Below are positions 22,691 through 34,232 of a stretch of DNA of 64,000 bases, piece by piece. Source of the DNA: Zasmidium citrigriseum (taxonomy: Eukaryota > Ascomycota > Dothideomycetes > Mycosphaerellales > Mycosphaerellaceae); contig NHNW01000055.1 in NCBI GenBank assembly GCA_002786025.1, positions 124,001-188,000 of the forward strand, in the 5' to 3' direction. The translations under genes were made by a program, and so were the position numbers. The stretch's first letter is position 1. Each line of letters begins with the position of its first letter. The notes below the pieces were generated by a model. That model had not been told where the DNA came from. It did no database searches and saw only the letters and a list, made by a program, of their open reading frames with translations.

Positions 22691-23707
22691 ATGGTAGTCG
22701 TTCAAGTCGCGGCCATGGTGCTCATGGGGTTCCTGCGCATGTGTATCGAGAGAACTGGCGACATACTGGGACTCCATGGCAACCGCAAGACAATCGCCGC
22801 CATGCCAGCCGCTGTCAGATCGAAGCAAGGCGCCACTTCGACTCAGACCACCGCCACCAGCCTCATCATCGACAGCGAGACGGACGAGGGCCTCTCTGAG
22901 CAAATTCCTGCTGCAAGTCAGCGCCAAACATCCATCGCGACAATCACATCTACCACCGCCATCACCGTCACCTCCACCACCACTCTCACGACCACCGCCA
23001 CGAGTACGCCGCCTGCGCTCTCTCCCGACACTAAGGACCTCGCTCTGCGCTCATCCGTGGGCTGTCAAGACCAACTCCTGTTTGCACTCGCAGTGAGCCT
23101 CGTCATCTCGTGGTTGCTGCAATGGCGCTATCCATCGAGCCCCACCGGCTGGAAGAAGAGAGGCAAAGAGAAGGAAGCGATCAAGAATCTCATGGGCAGG
23201 GAACGTTCGACAGAGCAGCTTGGCAATAATTCGGAAGAGGACCTTGCGTGGGACACAGACAACATGACAGAGAGCAACCCAGGCACGCACGAAGAGCGAG
23301 GCTGCTTGATCCCCAACTCAAACGGCAGTACCTCGAGCAACATCGCAATGCCAACGAGTCAACGTACGATGCCGCGCGCTGAGCCGCATCCAGTTCTACA
23401 ACCGGGGCTCTCCAGGGACTTCCTAGAGAGCTATGCAGGCCATCTGGAGCTTGCACAACAAGCAAGGATGGAGAGGGGTGCAGCGGGAACCAGAGAATGG
23501 CACGGAATGTCAAACTCCTTCAGCGGAGCGACAAGGGCTAGGTACCAGGTCGAGGGCAAGGAAAGACCGACTGAGGAGGATATTCGGCGCAGGTGCAAGG
23601 AAGCGGAAGACGAGAAGATGAATGCGAAGGTGATGGACCCAAAAGTGGAGAGCTTGATTGGGAGAAACGCGACCACGAGTGCGTACTTCACGACTTCGAA
23701 GGTGTGA
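22691..23707 (+). CDS. Single-pass membrane protein with Ser/Thr-rich segment
   Basis: An uninterrupted 338-residue frame starts at ATG 22,691 (MVVVQVAAMVLMGFLRM). A Thr/Ser-rich low-complexity stretch at about residues 75-115 (TITSTTAITVTSTTTLTTT) is followed by a clear membrane segment at about residues 125-142 (QLLFALAVSLVISWLLQW). The remainder is charged and probably cytosolic, with Arg/Glu-rich helices near the C-terminus (DIRRRCKEAEDEKMNAK). The hydrophobic N-terminus could be a signal anchor or signal peptide. No family is recognised. There are no internal stops and no need for introns. Confidence 0.75.
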   Translation: MVVVQVAAMVLMGFLRMCIERTGDILGLHGNRKTIAAMPAAVRSKQGATSTQTTATSLIIDSETDEGLSEQIPAASQRQTSIATITSTTAITVTSTTTLTTTATSTPPALSPDTKDLALRSSVGCQDQLLFALAVSLVISWLLQWRYPSSPTGWKKRGKEKEAIKNLMGRERSTEQLGNNSEEDLAWDTDNMTESNPGTHEERGCLIPNSNGSTSSNIAMPTSQRTMPRAEPHPVLQPGLSRDFLESYAGHLELAQQARMERGAAGTREWHGMSNSFSGATRARYQVEGKERPTEEDIRRRCKEAEDEKMNAKVMDPKVESLIGRNATTSAYFTTSKV

Positions 23708-23934
23708 GCTTGCTTGTCAACGGTGACATCGACCAGCGGACGTCTTTTACAGCCTTGCCGAATATGCATGTTTCAGCCTCACCTAATTGAAGCGCCAGAA
23801 TAAAGAGAAGAGCATCCGCAGCCAACGCTCGCCCTCGAACAGACCAGAAAGGACGATAGAGTCGAGATTCTGTTCGCGACGACAATTACTCTATCCTCCT
23901 CGGAAATGAATTATACGCAGAGAGCGATTCATTC

Positions 23935-24690
23935 TCATCGGCTTGTGGACTCCAGCGCCGTTCTCGATGCGCAATGCGTGTATGTCGCAGCCGTGGGGAA
24001 GAACTTGTGGACGAAGGTGGTGGTGTTGTCACCGAGGATGACTTCAATCTGGTCTGGCAAGCTCCCGGTCTTTGTAGTAGTGTAATTAACACACATCGAG
24101 ATGCTGCACTTGACTTCGATCAAGGCGTAGGAGATGCGAGGAAGCCCTGCCACCGTGTCTTTGACGTTGGTATCAGGGGCGACGTCACCACGATATTTAA
24201 TCCCGCCTCCGGCCTCGAACGTGGCAAATCGCAGGTATTGTTCGTTGGAGGGGACGATGCCAGCCTACTCGCCAGCCAGTGGTTGGTGAGGACGACGGGG
24301 ATGTTGAACTCGCCTTCGAGGACGAGCAGGATGCCGGCGAGCAGGAGAAGGGCGCGGAACACTATTAGCGCGATGGACAGGTAGTTGAACTGCGGGGTCC
24401 ACTTGGCTGCGGTGATGATCTTGATGGCAGTCGTTTTGTTTTGGTCGGTTGTGGTGTGTGTGTCGCATGTGGTGGTGCCGGCGGGAAAGTGTGTCGTTGC
24501 TTACCAAGGCACGATCCAAGATGAGGAAGATTTCAAGATAGTGTGCTGCACACAGGCGCTTCAGAAGTGCAAAGCACACAACGGCGAGGCTGTAAAGGCA
24601 ATACACACGACAAGCGGTACTGGTGGAGGTGAGCGCATCGTGCAGATGCTCACGGCTGGTATAGAGCGCTCTTCCCTGATGTCCTGCAAG
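23935..24690 (-). CDS. Possible multi-pass membrane protein, model incomplete
   Basis: Several minus-strand pieces look coding. At 24,606-24,510 a hydrophobic segment (CLYSLAVVCFALLKRL ... YLEIFLILDRAL) ends at a GTAAGC donor. After a candidate acceptor near 24,420, a second segment (FNYLSIALIVFRALLLLAGILL, given here as its first and last parts around 24,390-24,320) resumes in phase. From about 24,260 the coding frame changes to one reading YLRFATFEAGGGIKYRGD and, later, ISYALIEVKCSISM, ending at 23,935. The frame change needs another intron (a GAGTAG acceptor is possible) or marks decay. The hydrophobic pattern fits a fungal integral membrane protein. The exact start is not fixed. Confidence 0.4.
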
Positions 24691-24699
24691 CTAAAGAAG

Positions 24700-25479
24700 G
24701 CGTGAGGCCCGTGGTGCGGGAAGTGCTTACTACTCACCTTACAGAGTCTGGGAGAGAGGATGAAGAACTTCTACCTTTCAGCTCTATTTGATGCAGGCAA
24801 CCCTTGTGGAGCAGCAGGCTCACTTGCTTGACTCTGCATGCGTCCATCACGGACCAAGCATAGAAGACACACTCGGTAACCTTTCGATCCATGAAGTCGT
24901 TCGGTGAGCCAGTGATCAAAGGCCAAATGACACCAAATGTTGCCGCCTTGGTGAGTTGACGAGCCACGCTGATCACCGCCGATCCTACCACTCCTGCCAA
25001 TAACTCGTTGTCTGCTGCTACTGTCTTCAGTCGAAGAATGAATTGCTTGCACGCGCAGTCGTCGCATCAAGAAGAGCGACGTCGTCGCGGTCCTCCATCT
25101 TTCATCTCACCGCCACCTCGTCATCCTATCGACCGCCTGATCTCACCGCCAGAAGATTGTTTCGCCGCCGGCGCGTCGGCCTCGACATTGCATCTGACCA
25201 CCTTTACGACTTTGCAGCCACGCTGCGACAACCTCAACCTCTGGCCTTAACATCCGTGTCCTCCACCCGCAGTTCCCGGCAGCAACGCTGCATCAACATC
25301 CATCAACATCAGCACTCGCCTGAAGAACTAGTCCGCTGAACCACACCGCCAGCTAATCTTGGCCCTGGTCGCCCAGCCAGGCTCCAACTCCCGCCTTGAG
25401 CTCTGCTTGCCCGACACCTTGCAACCATCCTACGCCGATCCCCTCTCACCAACCAACGGCTCCGAAGCCAGATGCCACG
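24700..25479. other. Intergenic region
   Basis: Open frames at 24,734-25,070 (minus) and 25,008-25,400 (plus) have no start or intron support. It contains the promoter and 5' leader of the 25,480 locus. Confidence 0.4.
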
Positions 25480-27780
25480 ATGTCCAACCCGATTATCTAC
25501 GAGGACAAGCTATCACTGGTTCAGAATGCCCTCTTGACCGGCTGTGCCCCCGGGATCGATCCCAAATGGCGCGTGGCATTCAGAGTCCGCAATTTCACGT
25601 TCAGCCGACGTAAGAAGCTTAGAGCTGCGGCTGTCAACGACCTGGTTCCTCAGTTCGCATCCTGCGGCCGCCCCCTCCGTCGATTCGTCATTGTCTCATT
25701 CCAGAGCATCAGCCCTAGTATCCGTGCGGCTGCGATGGAACTGCGGCTAGAGGCGGTCAAGGGTAGGGCAGGTTATGAGAATTTGGACCTTACTCCTGAC
25801 AATGACGAGAACAACCTTGCAGCCATCCTCAAGGTCGACAGGGACAACATGTCACGCATGACACTGGGCCGTCTCAAGGTATCAATCCAGCTGATGATTG
25901 AGTTGACTGATGGCAAGTCAGTTTGGGATGCATTAACTGCCGAACGTCGCCGTGAAGTGTTTCGACACTTTTTCGAGCAGGCCCTAGTGGCTATTTGCAA
26001 GATTTTCTTCAACCGAGAATCTAGTGTTTGGTATTCCGCCTTGGTGTTTGGCCATCGCGACTTTCGATGGGCAAAAGAGTTCTAGTCTCTAGAGTTTGAG
26101 GCGATGGCGGAGTTGGCGTATTGCAAGTTTCGTGAGGTAGATCCGCCAACTGGATGCTCGTACAATGAGCGTCGCACACGATTCACGGACCATCTTCGCC
26201 GCATCAACCGTACTGACATCTCCTGGGAGGATGTGCTCACCAATGTCTGGAACGCCATTGATGGTCGGGGAGATACATCCGGTCACAAGAGTGGACAAGG
26301 TCAGACAGTCGGTAAAGGTGCCTCCAAGGGACTTGTGCCCATCTTCGTTCTCTCCAGCGCGCCTCCCAATGACGAGACATTTCCCGCGCTCAAGAAACCC
26401 AAGAACCCGCATCCCAAGAGCGAAAAGCCAAAGAACAAGTATCAGAAATTCAAAAAGCAACAAGAACAGTATCGAGAGGATTTGGTGTTTGCTGAAGCCT
26501 TCCAGGCCCTGCAGGACAGCATTCCCGCTGCAACTCGCGTAGAGCCTCCGTCCCATGGCGCGGTGGATACGCCAGGCGATGTGGAGGATGCAGACAATGA
26601 ATCAGATAACGATTCTGAGATTGGCAACCAAGTCGTCCCACAAGAAGATGATACTCAAGCCGGCGACGAGAGAGGTCACATCGACTCGACCAGGGAAGAA
26701 GCGGTCAATGAGCCAATCCTTGCTATGGCAGCCAGCGCAGAAGCAGTCCAGAATGGCCAGATTGTGGAGCCAATTGCTGTGGGCGCACGGTTGGTGGGTT
26801 CAACTGCAGACTCTGTGGATCCTCCCTTCGTCATGCTCGACGACGAAGTCGTCCATGAGAGTATTGAGGACGTCACATATGCCATGGACTCAATCTTCAC
26901 CCACAATGCTCGGTCTTTGGCTGAGACCGCCATACCCTCGGCCAGGCCAGCTACGCCCTTTTCTCGGCACTCGTTCTCACGGCCGGTCACTCCAGAGCGC
27001 TCACTTGGTTTGCCATCGACACCCACGGCTCCAGGCAAGCCCGAGCGTTCTCGGCGGCGTGATAGCCATGATTTCGAGCCTCCACCATGTTTCGACACGT
27101 TTGATCACACGGTTGTGACGGTTTCGCCGTCACAACGCGCAGGCAAGCGGGTCAGAGTCGGTCTTCCCGTCGCTCACACCATGGGCCATGCCGAGGAGAT
27201 GGTCGTTGGCATTGCACCTCCAACGGTCGCCACTTGCCTGAATCACACTTTCAGCCAGCGATTTGCTCTTATATTATCGCCGGCTTCGTTCACTCAGCCT
27301 GTGGGACGCCTCTTCTCACCCGATGACATGCCGGCGACGAGTACCATCCGCGAGACTGATGACGAGGTCATGGATAGCGATCTCGCGGCGACCGTCTCTC
27401 CAACGGAGGACATCACCATCGAGGAAATGCGGTTTACCTCTCCTCATCTTCCCGTCGTCGAATCCGTCAATCACGATGCAGAGCTGTCGATCCAGCCCAC
27501 CACTGCCACCGACGTCACGAGGCCAGGCGATTCTTTCCTCCAGCAACCTTCTTCCTCGTCGCCTGACACCCCGACAGTCCAGCCTCCTCCGCTCGTCGGC
27601 CCCGCTACATCCACACCAGGGTATCGACCCTTCATCTCTCTTCCAACTCGTGCTGCATCTGTCCCGCCAAATTTCTCGCCAATCACCGATCCACCGACAG
27701 ACGAGCCTCACACCCCGTTTGACAGATACTTCGGCTTGAAGCCTTTCGAGAAGTTCATCAGACGGTGGATACCTGGATGA
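25480..27780 (+). pseudogene. Tandem family copy A, one in-frame TAG
   Basis: ATG at 25,480 (MSNPIIYEDKLSLVQN) opens a 767-codon frame broken only by TAG at 26,083 (codon 202); CAG would restore it. The N-terminal 200 residues are helical and folded-looking (RREVFRHFFEQALVAICKIF). The block after the TAG (FEAMAELAYCKFREVDPPTG) continues the homology with copies B and C, which shows that the two halves belong to one protein. A Lys-rich linker follows (KKPKNPHPKSEKPKNKYQ), then an acidic and Pro/Ser/Thr-rich disordered half, ending PFEKFIRRWIPG. No known domain is recognised. Confidence 0.7.
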
Positions 27781-28666
27781 GGAGCTACTACCACTTTGAT
27801 ATGACTTTCCCACGACACCACGACTTACGGAAACGGTATTATATCCGAAAACTCATGATCATGCATGCATGCAGCTGGGTCTGCTACGATTTGAGCTTTG
27901 TGTCTCTGTTCTTGCTTTATGACCTCTACCTACGAAAGATTTGGATCGTTTGAGCGATGTGTTGAACAGAGACTTCTCGGCATCAACAGCGTGATCGATG
28001 GGCTGGGATCGTCTTCGCCAATGGTCTGTGCACACTGACATGTGATAACTTACCAGAGTGAAGTCAATGTCGGAGCTGCCGTCGCCGGCCCGTGCCACAA
28101 TTGCCACCTTGTTAGGCTGAGTTCATCAATCGCATGTGCTGGCGTGTAGAGCTGGTGTCTATAAGATCATCCTCGCCCCCCTTCTTCGTCGTTACGCCGA
28201 TGCCGGGATCATCATCCGACCGCCTTCTTCACGGCATTTCCTCCACCAACCGATCTCTCGTTCGACGAGGCCCTTACTCTTGATCATTCGCTCCTTCGAC
28301 CCTCCGCCGTTACCCTCATGGCCGCATAGTCCCTCGCACTCCGGCTCTCAGCAGCAAGCCTGCACTAGCAACCCAACCATCGAGCACCACGCACCATCCG
28401 CAACTAGGCCGCACCCTCCTCCATCCGCCTCCGCCGAAACGTCGACTCCACCACAACGGATCCCTTTCCCTTCTCAATCCACATACAGCCAGCTTGATTG
28501 TCGGATCTGTGTGCAACGCCGGCGCATCCCAGGATATCGCCTACAACCGCCCACTCGTTCCCGAACGAATTCGCAGCCAATCTGCAGCAACAGTTTACTT
28601 CTCGCTCCCGCACAAGACGCCTTGAGCCACGTCGTCTTCGACACCACTGATTCCGCGCCGTTTACC
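27781..28666. other. Intergenic region and leader of copy B
   Basis: From 28,136 the frame of copy B is already open without a clear ATG, with Pro/Ser/Arg-rich sequence. I treat it as leader rather than coding because homology with copy A starts only at 28,667. Confidence 0.4.
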
Positions 28667-29737
28667 ATGGCCAATCCCATCCCTTGCCAGAACATGACAC
28701 TTATTCAGAACCCATTGGTGGTGGCGCACGTCAAGAAGCGCAAGATACAATGCCGCCTCGCATATCGGGTCCAGCAACAGGTCGGCACCAATGTGTGCAA
28801 GGACGAAGTCACTGTACAAAGTTCAGCCGCTGGTTTTGCCAACTGCGAACGTCCACTCTTGAGGTTTTTCGTGGCGCTTTTTCTGACCATCGATCTTGCT
28901 GCTCCCGTCGCAGACATTCAGCAGCGTCTACAAGAGGTCAAGACTCTTCCTGGCTTTGCGGATTGGCAAGGCGTCACCGACGCAGATAACCCCAACGACA
29001 TGGTGAAGCGGATCAAGGACAACATGACCCGCAAGCTCAAGAGCTAGTCTCGCACTGCAGTGGAGTTCATGATCGAGTCGACTAGTAGGGCCATTGTCTG
29101 GAGGGCCTCGAGCCTGGAGCAACGTCGCCAGGCATTTCGCCATTTCTTCGACCAAGCCCCGCGAGCGATTTGCAATATTTTGTTCAGTCGAGAGTGTGGT
29201 ATTTGGGAATTCGATTAAATCTTCGGCAAGAATCGACTGGCATCTCTTCGATGGGCTAACGTGTTCTGGACAAACGAGGCCGAGGTAGCTGCTGAGTATG
29301 CGTATTGCGAGTTGCAGAGTCTTAACCCTCCTCCTGGCTACGATTACGACGCTCGTTACCAGAGGTTCCAACAACGCAAGACCAGCGACACCTCTGTGCA
29401 CTGGAATAACATTCCCACGAAGCCTTTCACCACCGCCAAGGCCCGTGGGGATGGTACTAGCAAGAAGAAGGGCATGGGAAAAGAGGCCGGAAAGAGGGAC
29501 TCGCTTGGACACCTTTCAGTATTCACCTTACGTTCCAACCACCTCAGTCCCAAGTACGACAATACGACGACGCAGAAGTATAAGGCCAAGTACAGGCTTA
29601 CACGAGTCAAAAAGCAAGTCCGAACCCGTATTCCACCAAGGCCCTCGCCGCCCCAGTCTTCGACAACCGACAACGGCGACGCTGGTGATGATGCCGACTC
29701 TGAGTGCGAGGAAGCCACTGATGACCATGGTACATGA
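28667..29737 (+). pseudogene. Tandem family copy B, TAG and TAA stops
   Basis: ATG at 28,667 (MANPIPCQNMTLIQNP) aligns with the start of copy A (MSNPIIYEDKLSLVQN). The frame carries TAG at 29,045 (codon 127) and TAA at 29,216 (codon 184), then continues to 29,737. Both stops are CpA to TpA changes of Gln codons. Shared blocks include RRQAFRHFFDQAPRAICNI (copy A: RREVFRHFFEQALVAICKI) and AAEYAYCELQSLNPPPG (copy A: MAELAYCKFREVDPPTG). The protein ends soon after the Lys-rich linker and an acidic stretch, so it lacks the long disordered C-terminal half of A. Confidence 0.7.
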
Positions 29738-31704
29738 CAATCAAGACCATATTGGCCTACAGCCCGATCATCGCCAGCGAAATGATGCTGGCGAAGACGC
29801 TTATCTGGAGCAGAGGCGTGACGCGGACGAATTCGATCAATTGAAGCTCAGTGGAGCAGTTGATAAGCAGAGGGCGGTTCAAAAGCTGATGAGAACCGCA
29901 CCGGATAAACTGACCAGCCTTCATTTGCACAATAATGTTCGAACACAACTCCGACTTTGGGATTCCAATCAGATTCGTAGTGAAGTCGGGCCCAACCATT
30001 TTCAATCGACAAGAGTTTTCTGGGCCAAAGATCTGGAAGCACGGAGCGAGGCTGCGTACTGCAAGCTCATTGAGGCTACTGAGCCCGCAGCCATGACCCA
30101 CCGCCAGCGTATTCAACGTCTGCAGCAGGCTATCCAGGACACTTCCACACCTGCGATCTCCTGGAGAGATATACCTTCTGGGGTCTACGATAAGCCTGGC
30201 GCTGCTCGCGGTGATGGTGGGAGCAAGAATCGTGGTCAAGGTCTGACAAACGAGAAAGGTGCCGCCAATGGTCCTATTCGGATGCTGGTCCTGCGTACAA
30301 ACGAACGAAATGCTGAATTCAAAGCGCGGCGCGGAGAGGATAAGAAGAAAAAGGGTGATAGGAAGAAGAAAGGTGACAAGGGAGGATCTGAACAACAACG
30401 TACAGAGGAGTACAAGGCAAAGCTGGCTATCGCTCAAGCCAACCAGATCACCAAGGCCAACATGCCTTCCCCACCGCCACGCCCGGCCGCGGCCTCTTCT
30501 CGGTCCCCACAGCTCAATCAGGACATTGACGAGGACGGTATATTGGATGATGACCTATCAAGGAGTGACGACGATAATGAGGGCAAAGACGCTAAGGAGG
30601 ATGGAGAGGACGACGAGAGCGAAGACTATCATGAGAACGAAGACGACGATGAGAACGAAGACGATCCTGAGCAAGAAGACGAGGATGAGAATGAGTTCCT
30701 AGATGAGTTCGCCGACCTCGAACAAGACCTTGCGCTGCCGGCTGCACAACGAGAGCAAATTGCTGTGCATACCGGAGCCACTGCTGTCCATTCTTCAATC
30801 ACCATGACAGAGCCAGAAGCGGCTCTCAACAAGTCCACGGCGGTCAAGGGTCAGTACGACATCATCAACGATCAGCCACGGGATCCTTTTCCTTTTGAAG
30901 AGGTCGCCTATCCATCCATTGAGTCTGCCGAAGACGTCGTTTCCGCTGCTGATCTCCCTGACTTCACCGATGGTCGTCAATCGAACGCGGTGCACTCCAC
31001 CTCCACGCCAGCGGCCATTGCTCCCATCCACGCCACAATCGTCGGGTGGCATTCAGCTCCCTCCCTCTACTCCTCGAAAGCGCCATCGTCATTTGGCCCA
31101 GCCTCCACCAACGTTCGACTTATCTCCAATGAATGGCTGCCCTTCGCCTCGGAAGCGTCGGAAGATATCAGTCTCTCCAACGTCAACGCTTCCAGAACTC
31201 GATGGAGGCGATCACATCACCGACGTCTTCTTTTCCCCGCCGGCCGTCGCTCACTCCCATCCACCTGCCACGGCTACACAACCGCCTGCTGCTCCTCCTC
31301 AGCCCTCCGCCACCCGTACGCAGGCGTTTGTCCACCAGCAGAGCCCTTCTGCGTTACCTGATGCCCTGGAACCTTAGCTTTCATTGCCGATCACCCATGC
31401 GTCGGTTCCAGGATATCGCCCAGCCGTCCATTTGCCGACTCGCGCCTCTTCGCTCCCACTCCACTTCTCGCCTTCTGCCCCCAGCTTACAGGCGCCCATA
31501 CAGAGCTACGGCACCCGCTCTCGCTCCGATAGCCCCATGGCAGAAGCACAGCCTGGCGCTACCATAACCCGATCATTGACGACCAACGAGCAGACTCGCC
31601 TGGATCTTGTCGAAGCAGACACTGAGGCTACGAAGAGACATGCACGGCCTTCACGAGCTGGTATCCTCGAGCTTTTCTCTCGTTCTTTCTTTCTTGGAGT
31701 CTGA
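29727..31704 (+). pseudogene. Tandem family copy C, frameshift and TAG
   Basis: ATG at 29,727 overlaps the end of copy B by 11 nt. Homology with A and B starts in the middle of the family domain (LEARSEAAYCKLIEAT, then ISWRDIPSGVYDKPG against ISWEDVLTNVWNAIDG in A). It continues into a Lys-rich linker (KKKKGDRKKKGDK) and a very acidic run around 30,590-30,700. Near 31,000 the A-like frame switches by one position. In the new frame there is TAG at 31,375, then GYRPAVHLPTRASSLPLHFSP, matching GYRPFISLPTRAASVPPNFSP near the end of A, and the final stop at 31,704. The missing N-terminus suggests fusion with, or truncation against, copy B. Confidence 0.65.
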
Positions 31705-33260
31705 GCGATGATTTCTATCACGATTCTCGACTTCGGTCCGACTTACACTTACTCATTTCATTTAAGAACGACTGATGACGGTGCATGGGCGCAGCTTTGT
31801 CTGCTACTATTTGCTTCCCTTGTCTTGTCCTATGGGCAATGCGATACCCTCTACCAACGAGAACTTAGTCCTTTGGCAAGATGTTCGAGAAAGCTACGTG
31901 AAATCGAAGCCTTGGTTTATATGAGCCTCGCCTGCCTTCGCTTTGAAGGCGGCATATATGTTGAATAATCCATAAGAGAGGTCAGAGCGCTTCTGACGGA
32001 GCGCCACCGCATAAAAAGTAGAAGTAAGTTCTCCTAACATATGCTAGACTACGATTGCGGAGTAACAAAGCGCATATTGCGCTCCAGAAGGACATTGATC
32101 GCAAAAATACTACAGGAGCTTCCTCGGTAGTTAGGTCAACTTATAGCGCTGACCGCGCGGCGCGCCATACGGCGGTTGTAGGCTCACTTTCAGTGTTGGC
32201 AAGAACAGGACTCGCGAGGCTCACACTAGTGGAGGCGACATCAGGAGGACAAATTGCCGGCATAGTCTTAATGTCGTTCCGCAACTAGCTGAAAGACTCT
32301 TCCAAAGGGTTAGTATCGAGAGCTGCCGACACATTCGCGGGCTCGGAGTGCAAACTCACAAAGGTGGCCATTACTAGGGGCTAGGGTGGAGAGGCTGGTT
32401 AGGAAGCTAATAAGCATCTTGTGATTGCTTAAGGGAGCGTCATAGGGTGTGTTGTCGGTGGTACGTTCCCAGCGCACGTTCGCCTGCACAAAGAGTCAAT
32501 TGTCGAACGATACGTGCTAAAGATGTGGCTTACAAGGGCTGGCATCGTCCTTTGCCGCCATCAACTCTTGCGGTTGCATTGGGGATGTTAATGCTGGAGT
32601 GCGTGCACTTTGGATGTGGAGGTTCGTTAATGTCGTCAACTTGCAGCTGCATGATGGCCGGCTTGTGTGGTTGTGTCCTGTGGGTGGGTTGGGGTTCGTT
32701 TAGGCACGTCGTGAAGTGAAGCTTGGAGTCCTTCTACAGCTTTATCTTGCCGTGCTAAGTAGCAATGTGCACGGACCAAGGGGGTGAGTAAATGAAGAAC
32801 CTTATGATGGCCATTTCACGAGATCTCCGGCGTGGCCGTACGTCAGCTTCGCAAATAACCAAAGAAAACAACAGCATGGCTCTCTCAACCCATCGCGTTT
32901 GCTCTAGGGTACAATGTGGCAAGATTATACGCCCTTCCGCTCGCTCATGCAGCCTCAAAAAACTTCCCCGATACCCTTGCGCTCTGGAAGAGTTCTCCCA
33001 GCCGCTCTCCGGTGGATCACCTTTCAACATACCATCGACCCGCTAGACAGTGCGACCAAAGGTTTGGGACTCGACTTCGCGGTTCTGAATGACTTTGATC
33101 GTGTTGTGTCGAGAGAGGACTCTGGTGGATTTGATATGGACCGCGGCTTAGTAGTGGGTGATGATCTGGCATGCCGGCCGAAGAAGGTGAAGAACGTGGC
33201 GGCGTAGGTGTGGCCGGATGTCGTGCTGGCCGGACGTTATAGTGCCACGAAGATGGACGA
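31705..33260. other. Gene-poor stretch
   Basis: Short plus frames at 31,708-31,968, 32,055-32,288, 32,447-32,719 and 32,792-33,046 lack homology, introns or protein-like composition. I see no supported gene here. Confidence 0.5.
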
Positions 33261-33719
33261 CTACCTTGACACGGTAGCTGTGTAGCCGAGTGAGAATTGC
33301 GAGCCGATATTGAGATTCTGCGAGAGGTGGTTGGCTATGGTAAGCACTGGCAGGATAGCCGTGGCCAAAGATCTGACGTGGATCCTGCAATAGAAGTCGT
33401 TGCGGGACGAAAAGACGAAGGCGCAGAGGTGCCTCATAGCACAACTGACGCCGGTCAAGGATCCGAGAGCTGGCAGAGCGTAGATGGACGAGTTGGGCGA
33501 GGCGGCGGAGGTATAACTGATGTTGATCTGGAGGAACTGCGAGCCGACCGAGAGGTAGGACTCGAGAATCAGGACCTGGAGCTCGGCAGGGAGGCGGGCG
33601 AATGGGAAGATCTGGCGGCGGTGGAAGTTGACGAAGAGGGCGATGAGAAGTAAGGTCTGAAAGAGTGTTAGCAGTCTCATCCAGCGTTTTGAGGGAGATT
33701 AGGGTACCTCTGGTGCCAT
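33261..33719 (-). CDS. F-box-like protein, paralogue 2, two exons
   Basis: A 12-nt exon 1 (33,719-33,708, MAPE) is followed by a 51-nt intron (33,657-33,707) with a GCTAACAC branch and a TTTCAG acceptor. Exon 2 runs 33,656-33,261, giving 135 residues. FARLPAELQVLILESYL matches the LP.EL..LI....L core of F-box domains and aligns with FFGLPDELQIRIIEYSL of the protein at 18,545-19,069. Both have a hydrophobic and His/Arg-rich lead-in (FHRRQI here, HRRRQI there), and the similarity continues through YALPALG against YPLGAFA. It is short, lacks substrate-binding repeats and may be a fragment. Confidence 0.55.
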
Positions 33720-34232
33720 TACGCAGTCGTTGATGTTGCCATTCTTGAATATCGTGGTACTCGACGTTGAAGTGGCTGCAGGAAGTGACGGAAGTGAGCT
33801 GGAGCGCAGCACGCTGAGACGAATTGACTGTACCACGATGGGAAAGGACAAGTGGAAGCGCTTCTAGCTGAGTGAGAAAGCTTGATCCAATTTCATCCCA
33901 AATGGAACACTTGGAAAGTTCGAGGTGAAGAATGTCTGCTCCGCTGTTTCTACAAGTGCGCTGTGTATCTGCATCCAGCTATTCGCTACGGCGCTCTCGC
34001 CAGAAAATTACCTCAATTCACCCTTAGCTCAATATCACATGCTAGCCCAAAGGCGCTGCTGCCAGCAATGACTTCACTCTCCGGTCAATTATATCAAGCT
34101 TTGAGCGACCTCCCTTGACCTCCAAGACTATATCTACTTCTCTCGTCGCTCACATCTTGTAACCTCAACAACCATCAACCGCTACCAAGCACCTGCGAGG
34201 ACGACATCGACAAACAGCACAAGCGCGCAGCT
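33720..34232. other. Divergent intergenic region
   Basis: This probably holds promoters for the minus-strand F-box-like gene and the plus-strand gene at 34,233. No coding frame is supported. Confidence 0.5.

Noticed and set aside
29298..29726. The first 143 codons of the long plus frame ending at 31,361
   Set aside because: This part overlaps copy B in a different frame; homology to the family is in the copy B frame there, so it is a shadow.
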